A stretch of DNA of 38,322 bases from Streptomyces noursei (GTDB taxonomy: Bacteria; Actinomycetota; Actinomycetes; Streptomycetales; Streptomycetaceae). Of this stretch, positions 16,805-26,721 are shown piece by piece (position 1 is the first letter of the stretch; each line of letters opens with the position of its first letter). The stretch spans positions 31,948-70,269 of the forward strand of contig NZ_LWBU01000369.1 in the NCBI RefSeq assembly GCF_001646665.1, given 5' to 3'. A program made the position numbers and the translations under genes. A model generated the notes under the pieces. The model did no database searches, was not told where the DNA came from, and saw only the letters and a list, made by a program, of their open reading frames with translations.

Positions 16805-18241
16805 TCAGCTCTTGCCCTGGTACGCCTTGGCCGCGTCGGCCTCCAGCCTCGCCTGCGTACCCGCGACGTCCTTCGGGTTCTTCAGGAAGTCCTGGAGCGC
16901 CTTCCACTCGCCCTTGCCGGGTGTCCCGCCGAACGACTGCGGCATCTGGTCCGACATGTCGAAGCGGAAGTCGTCCCCCGCCGCGACGAGCGCCTTGCCG
17001 ATCTCGCGCTGCACGTCGTTCGGGTACTCCGCGGGGTCCATCGCCTTGTTGGGCGAGAGGAAACCGCCCTCGCCCGCCCAGATCCGCGCCGCGTCGGGCG
17101 AGGCGAGGAACGTCAGCAGGGCCTGGGCGGCGGGCTTGTCCGTCAGCGCGACGGCCACGTCGCCGCCGGTCACCACCGGCGCCTCGGCTCCGACCGCCGG
17201 GAAGGGGAACGCCTTCGCGTCCGTACCCACCTTCGCCTCGGTCTGCGCGATGTTGATCGAGACGAAGTCGCCCTCGAAGACCATCCCGGCCTTCGGCGCG
17301 TCCCCGCCGGTGAAGGTCTGCGTCACGGACGCCGGGAACTCCGTCTGGAGCGCGCCGGCCGCGCCGCCCGCGATCAGGTTCGGCTTCCCGAAGACGTCGG
17401 CGAGGGTGGTGAGAGCCCGCGCGACGGACGGGTCGGTCCACGGGATCTCGTGCCGGGCCAGCCGGTCGTACTTCTCCGGGCCGGCCTGGGAGAGGTAGAC
17501 GTTCTCGAACCAGTCCGTCAGGGTCCAGCCGTCCGCCCCGCCGATCGAGAAGGGCGTCACCCCCGAGGCGGACACCGTCTCGGCGGTGGAGAGCAGTTCC
17601 TTCCACGTCTTCGGCTCCGAGACCCCCGCGTTCTCGAAGACGGCCGTGTTGTACCAGATCAGCGACTTGTTCGCGGCCTTGAAGTACACGCCGTACGGGG
17701 TGCCGTCCACGGCTCCGAGGTCCTGCCAGCCCTTGGAGTAGTTCTTGGCCAGCTGCGCCCTGGCCTCCGGCCCGGCCGGCCTGGCCCACTTGCGCTCCAC
17801 GGCCTGCTTCAGCGCGCCCACCTGCTGGAGCATGGCCACGTCCGGCGGCGCACCACCCGCGATCTTCGTGCCGATGTAGTTCAGCATCGCGTCCTGCGTC
17901 GGTACGTAGGCGACCTCCGCCCCGGTCCGCTTCTCGAACTCGTCGAGGACCTTCGTGAACGCCTGCTGCTCCGGGCCCGTCCACACCGCCACGACCTGGA
18001 CCTTCTGGCCGTCCAGCTTGGGCAGCCGGACGCTCGCGGCGCCGGTCCCGGTGTCCTTGCCCGGTTCCGGCCCGCCGCCACCGTCGCCGTCGCCGCAGCC
18101 GGCGAGCGCGAGGGCGCAGACGGCCGCCAGGGCGACGGCGGCCCGGCGCGACCCGCGTGGCGAGCGGGTCCCCGGCGTCGTGAGTGTCGTGAGCGCCCTG
18201 CGTGTCGTGCGTGTCGTGCGTGTCCGAAGAGTTGTGCGCAT
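16805..18241 (-). CDS. Sugar-binding lipoprotein of an ABC importer (SBP family 1)
   Basis: A 478-residue extracellular solute-binding lipoprotein. The N-terminus is long and Arg/Thr-rich with a short tandem repeat (RTRTTRTTR), then SRRAAVALAAVCALALAGC: a lipobox LAGC with C49, and a possible twin-arginine motif (S-R-R). The mature part has family 1 features such as VVAVWTGPEQQAF, GAPPDVAMLQQ, GTPYGVYFKAANKSLIWYN and the C-terminal GGFLSPNKA. It captures a carbohydrate, unknown here, for the two permeases that follow at 4-bp spacing. The ATG at 18241 gives a plausible lipoprotein signal; a longer reading to 18331 would place a second basic leader in front. A TTGACA hexamer lies on the minus strand at 18,326-18,331 but lacks a good -10. 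Confidence 0.9.
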   Translation of the reverse strand: MRTTLRTRTTRTTRRALTTLTTPGTRSPRGSRRAAVALAAVCALALAGCGDGDGGGGPEPGKDTGTGAASVRLPKLDGQKVQVVAVWTGPEQQAFTKVLDEFEKRTGAEVAYVPTQDAMLNYIGTKIAGGAPPDVAMLQQVGALKQAVERKWARPAGPEARAQLAKNYSKGWQDLGAVDGTPYGVYFKAANKSLIWYNTAVFENAGVSEPKTWKELLSTAETVSASGVTPFSIGGADGWTLTDWFENVYLSQAGPEKYDRLARHEIPWTDPSVARALTTLADVFGKPNLIAGGAAGALQTEFPASVTQTFTGGDAPKAGMVFEGDFVSINIAQTEAKVGTDAKAFPFPAVGAEAPVVTGGDVAVALTDKPAAQALLTFLASPDAARIWAGEGGFLSPNKAMDPAEYPNDVQREIGKALVAAGDDFRFDMSDQMPQSFGGTPGKGEWKALQDFLKNPKDVAGTQARLEADAAKAYQGKS

Positions 18242-18400
18242 CACTGCCCCGTCTCTTCCGTGCGCGTACGCGTCCCGTCCGTCAGGTCTACGCCCGGCGT
18301 ACGGGTGCCGCAATACCGCCTTCCGTGTCAAGTCGGGGATCGTGATCGGGTCGTGACGTGCTGTCAGCCCTCCGGCGGACCGGGCCGCCGGGCGCGGTCG

Positions 18401-21400
18401 TCAGGCGTGGGTCCTCGGCACGAGCGGCGGCAGCGGTGCCGCCCCGACCGAGCGGGCCGCCCGGTCCAGCGCGCTGGCCAGCAGCGCCAGGTCCGTCGGA
18501 CCGTTGCCCAGCTCGCGCACCGGGCGGCGGGTGGGCGGATCGCCCATGCGCTCCCACTCCAGCGGCACCACGGTGGGCCGCTGCGTGGCCGTCCGGGGGA
18601 TGCGCCCGGTGACCCGGCCCGCCTGGAAGGGCGTCACCCGGCCGTCCGGGTGCCCCAGCCGGCCGCGCCCCGGCGCGGGGACGTCCGGCCCGGGCGAGGC
18701 GGGCGGGGCGTCCAGCACCACCCGCAGCCGCGCCTGGCGGGCCAGCTCCGTGTCGGCCGTGCGGTCCGGGCGGGCGGACGTCACCACCAGGTGGACGCCC
18801 AGCCGGTGGCCGTCGCGGGCCACCGCCTCCAGCGCCCGCACCACCGAGCCCGCCGCCGGGCGGCCGGGGCTGCCCAGCGAGGGTGCCACCAGCGCGTCGT
18901 AGTCGTCGACCAGCACGACCAGGCGGGGCAGCGGCGGCGGGACGTCGTCCTTCGCCGCACGGGCGGCGGGGCGCAGCCGGAGCGTGCCGGTGGGCGGCCC
19001 GTCGAGGCCGTCCGGCTCGCCGGGGCCGGCGGACCCGGCCGGGGTGCCGGGGCGGGCCGGGTCGCCGGGCCGGGCCGGTTCGTGGGGGCGGCCGCCCGGC
19101 TCGTGGGGGCGGCCCTGGTCCGAGGGGCGGCGCGGTCCGACCATCCGGTCCGCGACCTCCCGCAGGGTGTGCCACTCGGCGAAGTCCTGCCGGCCCAGCA
19201 GCTCCGAGCGGCGCTTCAGCTCCGCCCCGAGCGCCTGGGCGAACGCACGCATCCGCACCGGGTCCGACGCCACCAGGTGCTCCGTGGCGTGCGGCAGTTC
19301 CGTACAGGGCGCGAGGCCGTCACCGCGCCCGCCGCCCGCGCCGTCGACCAGCAGCAGCCCGAGCCGGTCGGGGCGGGACGCGGCCGCCAGGGAGGCGGCG
19401 ACGGAACGCAGCAGCTCGGTGCGGCCGCTGCCCGCCGGGCCCTCGATCAGCAGGTGGGGGCCCTCCGTGGTGAGGTCCACCGACAGCGCCCCGCGCGGGC
19501 CGGTGCCCAGCACGGCGGTGCCGTCCGGGGCCGAGGCCCAGCGGGCCATCAGGGACGCGGGCGTGGCGCGGGCCAGCCCCAGCTGGTCCAGCAGCCGGGA
19601 GGACGGCGGCAGGGGTACGGCGGTGGCGCGCCCGCGCGGGGCGGTGCCCCCGGCCGCGGCGCCCCCCGCGTGCTCCTCGCGCTCCGCCCGCAGCGGGGCG
19701 AGCGCCCGGGCGAACCGCTCGGCCCAGGCGGCGGACACCGCGTCGACCGTGCCGACCGTGCCGTGACCGGCGGGCCGGCCGCCGGCCGTGCGCATCAGGC
19801 GCAACGCCGTCGCCACGTCGCCGGACAGCAGCGCGGCCGCCCCGCACTCGCGGAACGCGAGCGACGCGGCGCACGCCGTCTCGTACGTCTCCATGACCGG
19901 CGACAGCGGCGAGGCGGCCGGCGTCTCGGCCAGGCACACCAGGTGGATGCCGGACGCCGCGCCCGCACCGGCGAGCCGCGCGGTCGTCTCGCGCAGCTCG
20001 GCCGAGCCCGGGTCGCCGTCCACGATCACCACCGTGTACGTCCCGCACTCCGCGCCGTGCCGCTCGGCGGCCTCCGCGACGGCCCTGCGGTCGGCGCTCG
20101 CCCAGCCGGGGCCGAGTGGCCCGTCGTCCAGGCGCCGGGTCAGCTCGGCGGTCCTGGCGGCCGCCTGCTCGTGGTCGAACGCCAGCAGCAGCCGGCAGTC
20201 CTGGCCATGGGCCGGGCGCACGTGCGGGAGCCAGCCGAGCCAGCTCCACTCGCGGGCGCGGCGCGCGGAGCTGAGCAGCACCACCTCCAGGTCGGCGGGC
20301 GCGTGCAGCGCGACCAGCTGGGCCACCACGGAGCGCGTCAGGCCGAGCAGGCGGGCCCGCGGCCCGGCGAGCCCGAGCGACCCCGCCTCGCGCAGGCCCA
20401 CGGTGACCGGCACGGCGGACAGGTCGGCCCGGTCGGTGGTGCCCAGCCGCACGGCCAGCGCCTCCGGATGGCCGGGACCCCGCTCCCACAGGCGCGGCCC
20501 CGGGCCGAGCGCGGTGAGCAGCACGGTGGCCGGGTCGGGCCAGGTCTCGTGCACGGCGCGGCCTCCGGGGAGCGCGGGGCGGGGGCCCTGCGGTGCCTCG
20601 GCGGGCCCGTCGGCCCGCCCGCCGGTGAGCCGCCGCGCCCAGGCACCTATGCCCCGTTTACGGACGGGGGCGGGGGCGTGGGCCGGCGGGTGGCCGGGGG
20701 CGGAGGCGGTCACCGGGCCGGCGGGAGCAGCGGCGGCGGGCGCCTCGGGGGCGTCGCCGGTGACGTCCAGGGTGGCGCCGACCGGAGTGCCCCGCGCGGG
20801 GGTGGTCCGGGCGCGGGTGGCCTGCGCCGGGACGGCCCGCGGGGCGGCGCCGGGGTGCGGGGCGGCCAGCGGCGCGGGGGTGTGCGCCCCGGCGCCCGTA
20901 CCGTCCGACGGGGCGCCCGCCGACGGCGCCCGGCCGTCCCCGTCCGGGGCGCGCCGGGCCGCCTGCCGCGGCACCCGCGGGTCGCCCTCCGCCCCGGGCC
21001 CGGCCGTGGCGGTGGCGCCCGCGCGGGAGACCCGGAGGTGGCCCTCCCCGTCGGGCGCGGTGGCCAGCGGGGAGCCGTCGGCCGCGGGCCGGCCCGCCGT
21101 CAGCCGCAGCGTCGACTCGCCCAGACGCAGCAGGGCGCCCGGCGTCAGGCGGACCGGCCGGGCGCCGACCTCGTCGCCGTCCAGGGTGGTGCCGTTGGTG
21201 GAGCCCAGGTCCGCGACCGTGACGCGGCCGTCGTCCGCCACGGTCACCGCGCAGTGCAGGCGCGACACGTCCGGGTCGTCGAGGGGCACGTCGGCGTCGG
21301 CGGCGCGGCCGATGCGGATCTGCCCGGGGTGCAGCAGGTGGACCCCTCCGGCGTCCGGCCCGGCCACCACGTGCAGCCGCGTCGCCGCGCCGTCCAGGGG

Positions 21401-21670
21401 CGCGTGGTCCTCGCCGGGCACGTGGAGCGAGAGCACCGCGCCGTCCACCAGGGGCGGTTCGCCCAGCACACGGCGCTGCGCGTCCAGCCGCTCCCCGCCC
21501 GCGTACAGCACGACGGCGCCCGAGGAGTCGGCGCCCGACACGGCGGCGGCCAGCCCGGAGGCGACGGCGGCCAGCGCGGTCCCGGCCGGGGCGGTGACAA
21601 GCACGTCACAGGCGCGTCCCGCGGCCTGGCCGCCGGTCGGCGCCGCGAGGACGGTCAGCCGGATCTGCAT
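18401..21670 (-). CDS. Ubiquitin-like/FHA/FtsK-type ATPase (EssC/EccC-related)
   Basis: A 1,089-residue protein. Residues 1-85 look like a YukD-type ubiquitin-like fold (VVLYAGGERLD...LVDGAVLSLHV). Residues 97-192 are an FHA phosphothreonine-binding domain: GRAADADV, SRLH (136-139) and DLGSTNGT (154-161). A long Ala/Pro linker (200-345) follows, then an FtsK/SpoIIIE-like region with one Walker A, GPAGSGRT (744-751), and a Walker B-like LVVLVDDYDA (917-926). Between them is an inserted Pro-rich repeat (GRPHEPGGRPHEP). Type VII secretion ATPases usually have two or more ATPase modules; only one is evident here and no esx genes are near. It is divergent from pkaA. The ATG at 21670 is preferred to 21748 because the UBL fold starts there; the ribosome binding site (GAAGGGA) is a little far. 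Confidence 0.78.
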   Translation of the reverse strand: MQIRLTVLAAPTGGQAAGRACDVLVTAPAGTALAAVASGLAAAVSGADSSGAVVLYAGGERLDAQRRVLGEPPLVDGAVLSLHVPGEDHAPLDGAATRLHVVAGPDAGGVHLLHPGQIRIGRAADADVPLDDPDVSRLHCAVTVADDGRVTVADLGSTNGTTLDGDEVGARPVRLTPGALLRLGESTLRLTAGRPAADGSPLATAPDGEGHLRVSRAGATATAGPGAEGDPRVPRQAARRAPDGDGRAPSAGAPSDGTGAGAHTPAPLAAPHPGAAPRAVPAQATRARTTPARGTPVGATLDVTGDAPEAPAAAAPAGPVTASAPGHPPAHAPAPVRKRGIGAWARRLTGGRADGPAEAPQGPRPALPGGRAVHETWPDPATVLLTALGPGPRLWERGPGHPEALAVRLGTTDRADLSAVPVTVGLREAGSLGLAGPRARLLGLTRSVVAQLVALHAPADLEVVLLSSARRAREWSWLGWLPHVRPAHGQDCRLLLAFDHEQAAARTAELTRRLDDGPLGPGWASADRRAVAEAAERHGAECGTYTVVIVDGDPGSAELRETTARLAGAGAASGIHLVCLAETPAASPLSPVMETYETACAASLAFRECGAAALLSGDVATALRLMRTAGGRPAGHGTVGTVDAVSAAWAERFARALAPLRAEREEHAGGAAAGGTAPRGRATAVPLPPSSRLLDQLGLARATPASLMARWASAPDGTAVLGTGPRGALSVDLTTEGPHLLIEGPAGSGRTELLRSVAASLAAASRPDRLGLLLVDGAGGGRGDGLAPCTELPHATEHLVASDPVRMRAFAQALGAELKRRSELLGRQDFAEWHTLREVADRMVGPRRPSDQGRPHEPGGRPHEPARPGDPARPGTPAGSAGPGEPDGLDGPPTGTLRLRPAARAAKDDVPPPLPRLVVLVDDYDALVAPSLGSPGRPAAGSVVRALEAVARDGHRLGVHLVVTSARPDRTADTELARQARLRVVLDAPPASPGPDVPAPGRGRLGHPDGRVTPFQAGRVTGRIPRTATQRPTVVPLEWERMGDPPTRRPVRELGNGPTDLALLASALDRAARSVGAAPLPPLVPRTHA

Positions 21671-22112
21671 CGCCGTCAGCGGTCCCTTCTGCGCGGCGCG
21701 CCCGGCGGCGGAGGGAATGGCCCGTCCCGATCTCCCCCCACCCGCCACGGACGCGTCGTCCGGTCAGGTCGGCACGGACCACGGGGCTCCCGACCCCGCG
21801 ATGCGCCGTGCTGGGGGCATCCTCCCACCTGGCACTGACAACTCGTCCCCGGCCCACCAAGAAATGATCTTGATCGGTCGGACCCGGTCAGGAAAACGCC
21901 TGCTTGCACACCCCTTGGGATCATGTGCGCCGGCGAGAGTCGTGTCACCCTGGCAACCGTGTCCCCTCCGCACGCGTCTTGCAGGGTCGGACGGGAGCGG
22001 AGGACGACCCGCCGGTGTGCCGCCGTCCGGCACTACAGTGGGGCGGACACCCGGGCGGACCCGAGAGGGGGGCTCGGACAGGCAAGGACCACGATCGCAG
22101 GGAGCGCATGAC
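21671..22112. other. 442-bp divergent control region (FtsK-like gene / pkaA)
   Basis: It contains a RecA-NDp-like element towards the FtsK-like gene (21,819-21,841) and a TACAGT (22,034-22,039) that could be the -10 for pkaA, with no matching -35. GGGAG before the pkaA GTG is a good ribosome binding site. No RNA gene or coding pattern was recognised in the remainder. Confidence 0.45.
21819..21841 (-). promoter_or_regulatory. RecA-NDp-like (PafBC-type) promoter element
   Basis: On the minus strand the order is TTGTCAGTGCC, 6 bases, GAGGAT. The actinobacterial DNA-damage promoter consensus is TTGTCAGTGGC-N6-TAGNNT, so 10 of 11 bases match in the first block, and the -10 has one mismatch (G for T). 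It is about 150 bp before the FtsK-like gene's ATG. A lone TGTCAGTG can occur by chance in a window this size. Confidence 0.3.
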
Positions 22113-23828
22113 GTGCGGCCGGTAGGCAGCAAGTACCTGCTCGAGGAGCCGCTGGGGCGCGGCGCCACGGGCACCGTCTGGCGAGCCCGCCAGCGTGAGA
22201 CCGCGGGCGCCGAGGCGGCCGTGCCCGGACAGCCCGGCGAGACCGTCGCGATCAAGGTCCTCAAGGAGGAGCTCGCGAACGACGCGGACGTGGTGATGCG
22301 CTTCCTCCGGGAGCGCTCCGTCCTGCTCCGCCTCACCCACCCGAACATCGTGCGCACCCGCGACCTCGTCGTCGAGGGCGACCTCCTCGCCCTCGTCATG
22401 GACCTGGTCGACGGCCCCGACCTGCACCGGTACATCCGGGAGAACGGCCCGCTCAGCCCGGTCGCCGCCGCGCTGCTCACGGCCCAGATCGCCGACGCGC
22501 TCGCCGCCAGCCACGCCGACGGGGTGGTCCACCGCGACCTGAAGCCCGCCAACGTGCTGCTCGCCGAGCGCGACGGCCAGATGCACCCGATGCTCACCGA
22601 CTTCGGCATCGCGCGCCTCGCGGACAGCCCCGGCCTCACCCGTACGCACGAATTCGTCGGCACGCCCGCCTATGTGGCGCCCGAGTCCGCCGAGGGCCGC
22701 CCGCAGACGTCCGCCGTGGACATCTACGGCGCGGGCATCCTCCTCTACGAGCTGGTCACCGGCCGGCCGCCGTTCGCCGGCGGCACCGCGCTGGAGGTGC
22801 TCCACCGCCACCTCAGCGAGGAGCCGCGCCGCCCCTCCACGGTGCCGGGCCCGCTGTGGACCGTCATAGAGCGCTGCCTCAGCAAGGACCCCGAGCGCCG
22901 CCCCAGCGCCGAGAACCTCGCCCGTGGCCTGCGTACCGTCGCCTCCGGCATCGGTGTGCACGCCACGCCCGCCCAGATCGAGGCGGCCGAGGGCGTGGGC
23001 GCCCTCCTCGCCCCGGACCCGGCGCCGGCCCCGGTCCCCCAGACCCCGGGCGCGGCGGACCCCACGCAGGTCCTGCCGGGCAACGCGGGCCAGTACGACC
23101 CGGCAGCCCCCACCAGCGTGCTGCCCACCAGCGGCGCCGGGGGCCACGGCGGCCACGGCGCCGCCGACCCGACCGCGGTCATGCCGCCCGTGCCGCCCAG
23201 GCCGGACGGACAGCCGCAGCCGGAGGAGCCGCACCCGTGGCAGAGCCAGCTGCGCGCCGCCCGTGACCGCAACGAGCAGACCCAGGTCCAGTACCTCGAC
23301 CCGAGCCAGGACCCCCTGCGCCGCCGTCCGCAGCGCCAGGCGCCGCAGCAGCCGCCGCAGCCGCCCCGGCACGAGCAGCGCCCGCAGCAGCAGTACCCGC
23401 CGCAGCACCAGCGCCCGCAGCAGCGGCCGCCGCAGCCGCAGCGGCAGCAGTACGCGCCGCCGCCGCCCCCGCAGCAGTACCCGCCGCAGTACCAGCAGCC
23501 GCAGCACCACCAGCCCCAGCACCACCAGCCGCAGCAGCCGCAGGCGCCGGCGCCGAGACCGCCCCGCGAGCCGCGGCCGCCCCGGCAGCGCAGCGCCAAC
23601 CCGATGCGCATCCCGGGTCTGGGCTGCCTCAAGGGCTGCCTGTTCACGATCGTGCTGTTCGTCGTGGCCGGCTGGCTCATCTGGGAGCTCACGCCGCTCC
23701 AGGACTGGGTCGCCGAGGGCAAGAGCTACTGGCAGGCCATCAGCGACGGGGTGACCACGGTCTCCGACTGGATCTCGGAACTCGGCAACAGCTCCGGCTC
23801 CACCGGCGACACGCCCGCGGGGCAGTAA
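22113..23828 (+). CDS. pkaA: Membrane Ser/Thr protein kinase PkaA
   Basis: A 571-residue Hanks-type kinase. The catalytic domain (7-270) is complete: GRGATGTV (15-22), AIK (K48), HRDLKPAN (140-147, D142), DFG (163-165) and GTPAYVAPE (183-191). It continues into a Pro/Gln-rich linker (about 305-495, with runs such as PQQYPPQYQQPQHH), one membrane helix at about 506-528 (CLFTIVLFVVAGWLIWEL) and a short outer tail without PASTA repeats. The GTG at 22113 has GGGAG 8 bases upstream; an ATG at 22108 is out of frame and stops after five codons. With pkaB 107 bp downstream, this matches the pkaA-pkaB pair of S. coelicolor (from memory). Targets are unknown; the FHA protein encoded divergently is an attractive candidate. 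Confidence 0.88.
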   Translation: MRPVGSKYLLEEPLGRGATGTVWRARQRETAGAEAAVPGQPGETVAIKVLKEELANDADVVMRFLRERSVLLRLTHPNIVRTRDLVVEGDLLALVMDLVDGPDLHRYIRENGPLSPVAAALLTAQIADALAASHADGVVHRDLKPANVLLAERDGQMHPMLTDFGIARLADSPGLTRTHEFVGTPAYVAPESAEGRPQTSAVDIYGAGILLYELVTGRPPFAGGTALEVLHRHLSEEPRRPSTVPGPLWTVIERCLSKDPERRPSAENLARGLRTVASGIGVHATPAQIEAAEGVGALLAPDPAPAPVPQTPGAADPTQVLPGNAGQYDPAAPTSVLPTSGAGGHGGHGAADPTAVMPPVPPRPDGQPQPEEPHPWQSQLRAARDRNEQTQVQYLDPSQDPLRRRPQRQAPQQPPQPPRHEQRPQQQYPPQHQRPQQRPPQPQRQQYAPPPPPQQYPPQYQQPQHHQPQHHQPQQPQAPAPRPPREPRPPRQRSANPMRIPGLGCLKGCLFTIVLFVVAGWLIWELTPLQDWVAEGKSYWQAISDGVTTVSDWISELGNSSGSTGDTPAGQ

Positions 23829-23848
23829 CCCAGTCGCTTTGTCGACTT

Positions 23849-23870
23849 CCGAGGGGCGATTTCCCCTCGG
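23849..23870 (+). terminator. Hairpin between pkaA and pkaB
   Basis: CCGAGGGG (23,849-23,856) and CCCCTCGG (23,863-23,870) form a perfect 8-bp stem with a 6-base loop. There is no T-run after it, so it may be a weak terminator, an attenuator or an RNA-processing site. Confidence 0.4.
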
Positions 23871-23935
23871 TGGTGAGTACCGGCGCCCGCGCCCGCGTAA
23901 CTTTGTCGGGAACGCCAGCCGCTGAGGGAGCAGTC

Positions 23936-25171
23936 TTGGCACGGAAGATCGGCAGCCGGTACACGGCCCACCAGATCCTGGGGCGGGGCAGTGCCGGAAC
24001 GGTGTGGCTCGGCGAGGGCCCGGAGGGCCCCGTCGCCATCAAGCTGTTGCGCGAGGACCTGGCCTCCGACCAGGAACTCGTCGGACGCTTCGTCCAGGAG
24101 CGCACCGCCCTGCTCGGGCTGGACCACGCGCGCGTGGTCGCCGTCCGCGACCTCGTCGTCGACGGCAACGACCTCGCCCTCGTCATGGACCTCGTCCGCG
24201 GCACCGACCTGCGCACCCGGCTGGACCGCGAGCGCCGGCTCGCCCCCGCGGCGGCCGTCTCGATCGCCGCCGACGTCGCCGAGGCCCTGGCCGCCGCGCA
24301 CGCCGCCGGGGTCGTCCACCGCGACGTCAAGCCGGAGAACATCCTGCTCGACATGGAGGGCCCGCTCGGCCCGGGCGGCGCCCACCCGGCCCTCCTCACC
24401 GACTTCGGCGTCGCCAAGCTGATCGACACCCCCGGACGCACCAAGTCCACCCGTGTCATCGGCACGCCCGACTACGTGGCCCCGGAGATCGTCGAGGGCC
24501 TCCCGCCGCGCGCCTCCGTCGACATCTACGCCCTGGCCACGGTGCTGTACGAGCTGCTCGCCGGCTTCACGCCGTTCGGCGGCGGCCACCCCGGCGCGGT
24601 GCTGCGCCGGCACGTGACCGAGACCGTCGTCCCGCTCCCCGGCATCCCGGACGAGCTGTGGCAGCTGATCGTCCAGTGCCTGGCCAAGGCCCCCGCGTCC
24701 CGGCTGCGCGCCTCGGAACTCGCCGCCCGCCTGCACGACCTCCTGCCGCTCGTGGCCGGCATGCCGCCGCTCGACGTGGACGAGCCGGACTCCGAGCCCG
24801 CCGCGGATGCGTACGACGACGATCCGTACCCCACGCTCCCCGACGCCCCGCGCCGCACCGCCGTGCCGCTGGTGCCGGGCTCGTCCACCGACTCCAACCG
24901 GGACACCCACACCTCGATGCGCGTCCCGGCCCCCGACGAGCTGTCCGGCGGCCCCCGGGGCACGGCCCGCGCACCCCGCCCCGCCGGCGGCCGGCGTCCC
25001 GGTTCCGCCCGGCACCGGTCGGAAGCGGTCCGCAAGCGCCGCATCACCCTCGGTGTCGCCGCGCTCGCCCTGGTCACCGCCGCCGGGCTGGGCGGCTACC
25101 TGGCGACCGCCGAGGAGGACGGGGGCGTCCCGCCCCAGGACTCCAAGCAGTCGGCCCCGTCACAGCCCTAG
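23936..25171 (+). CDS. pkaB: Membrane Ser/Thr protein kinase PkaB
   Basis: A 411-residue Hanks-type kinase with all key residues: GRGSAGTV (16-23), AIK (K36), HRDVKPEN (128-135, D130), DFG (156-158) and GTPDYVAPE (176-184). After an acidic, Pro-rich juxtamembrane linker a single helix at about 370-391 crosses the membrane, leaving a 20-residue outer tail. The start is a TTG with GGGAG 6 bases upstream, giving M-A-R-K-I-G-S-R-Y, the usual beginning of the family; a GTG at 23870 in the same frame would put an atypical leader in front and overlap the hairpin. CTTTGTCG occurs twice in the spacer before it (23,837 and 23,901). Substrates are not evident from sequence. Confidence 0.88.
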   Translation: MARKIGSRYTAHQILGRGSAGTVWLGEGPEGPVAIKLLREDLASDQELVGRFVQERTALLGLDHARVVAVRDLVVDGNDLALVMDLVRGTDLRTRLDRERRLAPAAAVSIAADVAEALAAAHAAGVVHRDVKPENILLDMEGPLGPGGAHPALLTDFGVAKLIDTPGRTKSTRVIGTPDYVAPEIVEGLPPRASVDIYALATVLYELLAGFTPFGGGHPGAVLRRHVTETVVPLPGIPDELWQLIVQCLAKAPASRLRASELAARLHDLLPLVAGMPPLDVDEPDSEPAADAYDDDPYPTLPDAPRRTAVPLVPGSSTDSNRDTHTSMRVPAPDELSGGPRGTARAPRPAGGRRPGSARHRSEAVRKRRITLGVAALALVTAAGLGGYLATAEEDGGVPPQDSKQSAPSQP

Positions 25172-25220
25172 ACGCTCCCGGGGGGCCCGTGCTGTCGCAC
25201 GCAGCCGTTACGCTGGTGTC

Positions 25221-26327
<1,107 letters not shown>

Positions 26328-26362
26328 ACCCGGGCCAACACCCCGGAACAGACGGCGACTTC

Positions 26363-26399
26363 GGCGCCGGACGGCCCGCTGTGCGGGCGGTCCGGCGCC
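26363..26399 (+). terminator. Terminator of prfB
   Basis: Two 17-base arms (26,363-26,379 and 26,383-26,399) pair with a single G-G mismatch around a 3-base loop, directly after prfB. Only two T follow, so termination may rest on the very stable stem. Confidence 0.6.
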
Positions 26400-26479
26400 G
26401 TTCGCGTACCTCGGCGCCATTCGCTGGCGCAAGCGCCGCACCGGACGCCACCTCGCTTTGTCGACAAGGGAACTGGCCT

Positions 26480-26508
26480 TTGACAGGCCGTTGTTCGCCT
26501 TTTACGTC
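26480..26508 (+). promoter_or_regulatory. Promoter of the LAETG protein gene
   Basis: TTGACA (26,480-26,485), 17 bp, TACGTC (26,503-26,508): a perfect housekeeping -35 and a fair -10. It predicts a leader of about 205 nt. A second TTGACG at 26,571 lacks a good -10. Confidence 0.5.
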
Positions 26509-26721
26509 ACAGTTGCATCGTTGCACCCCAGGCAACTCTGATCATTTCGGGCATCGCACGCGCAACCGCCTTGACGCTCATACGAAAACTGGGAAAGCTG
26601 ACGCGCGGCATGCGCATGACTGGGGCGCGTGTGATCGGGGGCAGCATGTGAGCCAGACCCCCAGGTCCGCTGCCCCGAGCGCTGCTCCATGCTCGAATCA
26701 GCTACTGGGGGTAGCAGGCAG

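Larger units (their letters stand above)
26328..26721. other. 394-bp spacer between prfB and the LAETG protein gene
   Basis: It contains the prfB terminator (26,363-26,399), the palindrome TTGTCGACAA (26,458-26,467), a promoter (26,480-26,508) and then a leader of roughly 200 nt. In that leader an inverted repeat GGGGCAGC / GCTGCCCC (26,638-26,645 and 26,669-26,676) encloses ATGTGA (26,646-26,651), a start codon directly followed by a stop and preceded by GGGGG. No known riboswitch pattern was recognised. Confidence 0.5.

Noticed and set aside
16739..21838. Plus-strand ORF of about 1,700 aa opposite the ABC importer and FtsK-like genes
   Set aside because: Composition is Arg/Gly/Val/Ala noise; the minus strand carries lipobox, EAA, FHA and Walker motifs in normal gene order.
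22108..22125. Five-codon ORF ATGACGTGCGGCCGGTAG before pkaA
   Set aside because: Its distance to GGGAG is only 3 bases; the GTG at 22,113 has the correct spacing. Leader-peptide role not supported.
26455..26721. Cyclic di-AMP (ydaO) riboswitch before the LAETG gene
   Set aside because: Such riboswitches precede some Streptomyces wall-hydrolase genes, but the conserved ydaO core was not found in this leader.
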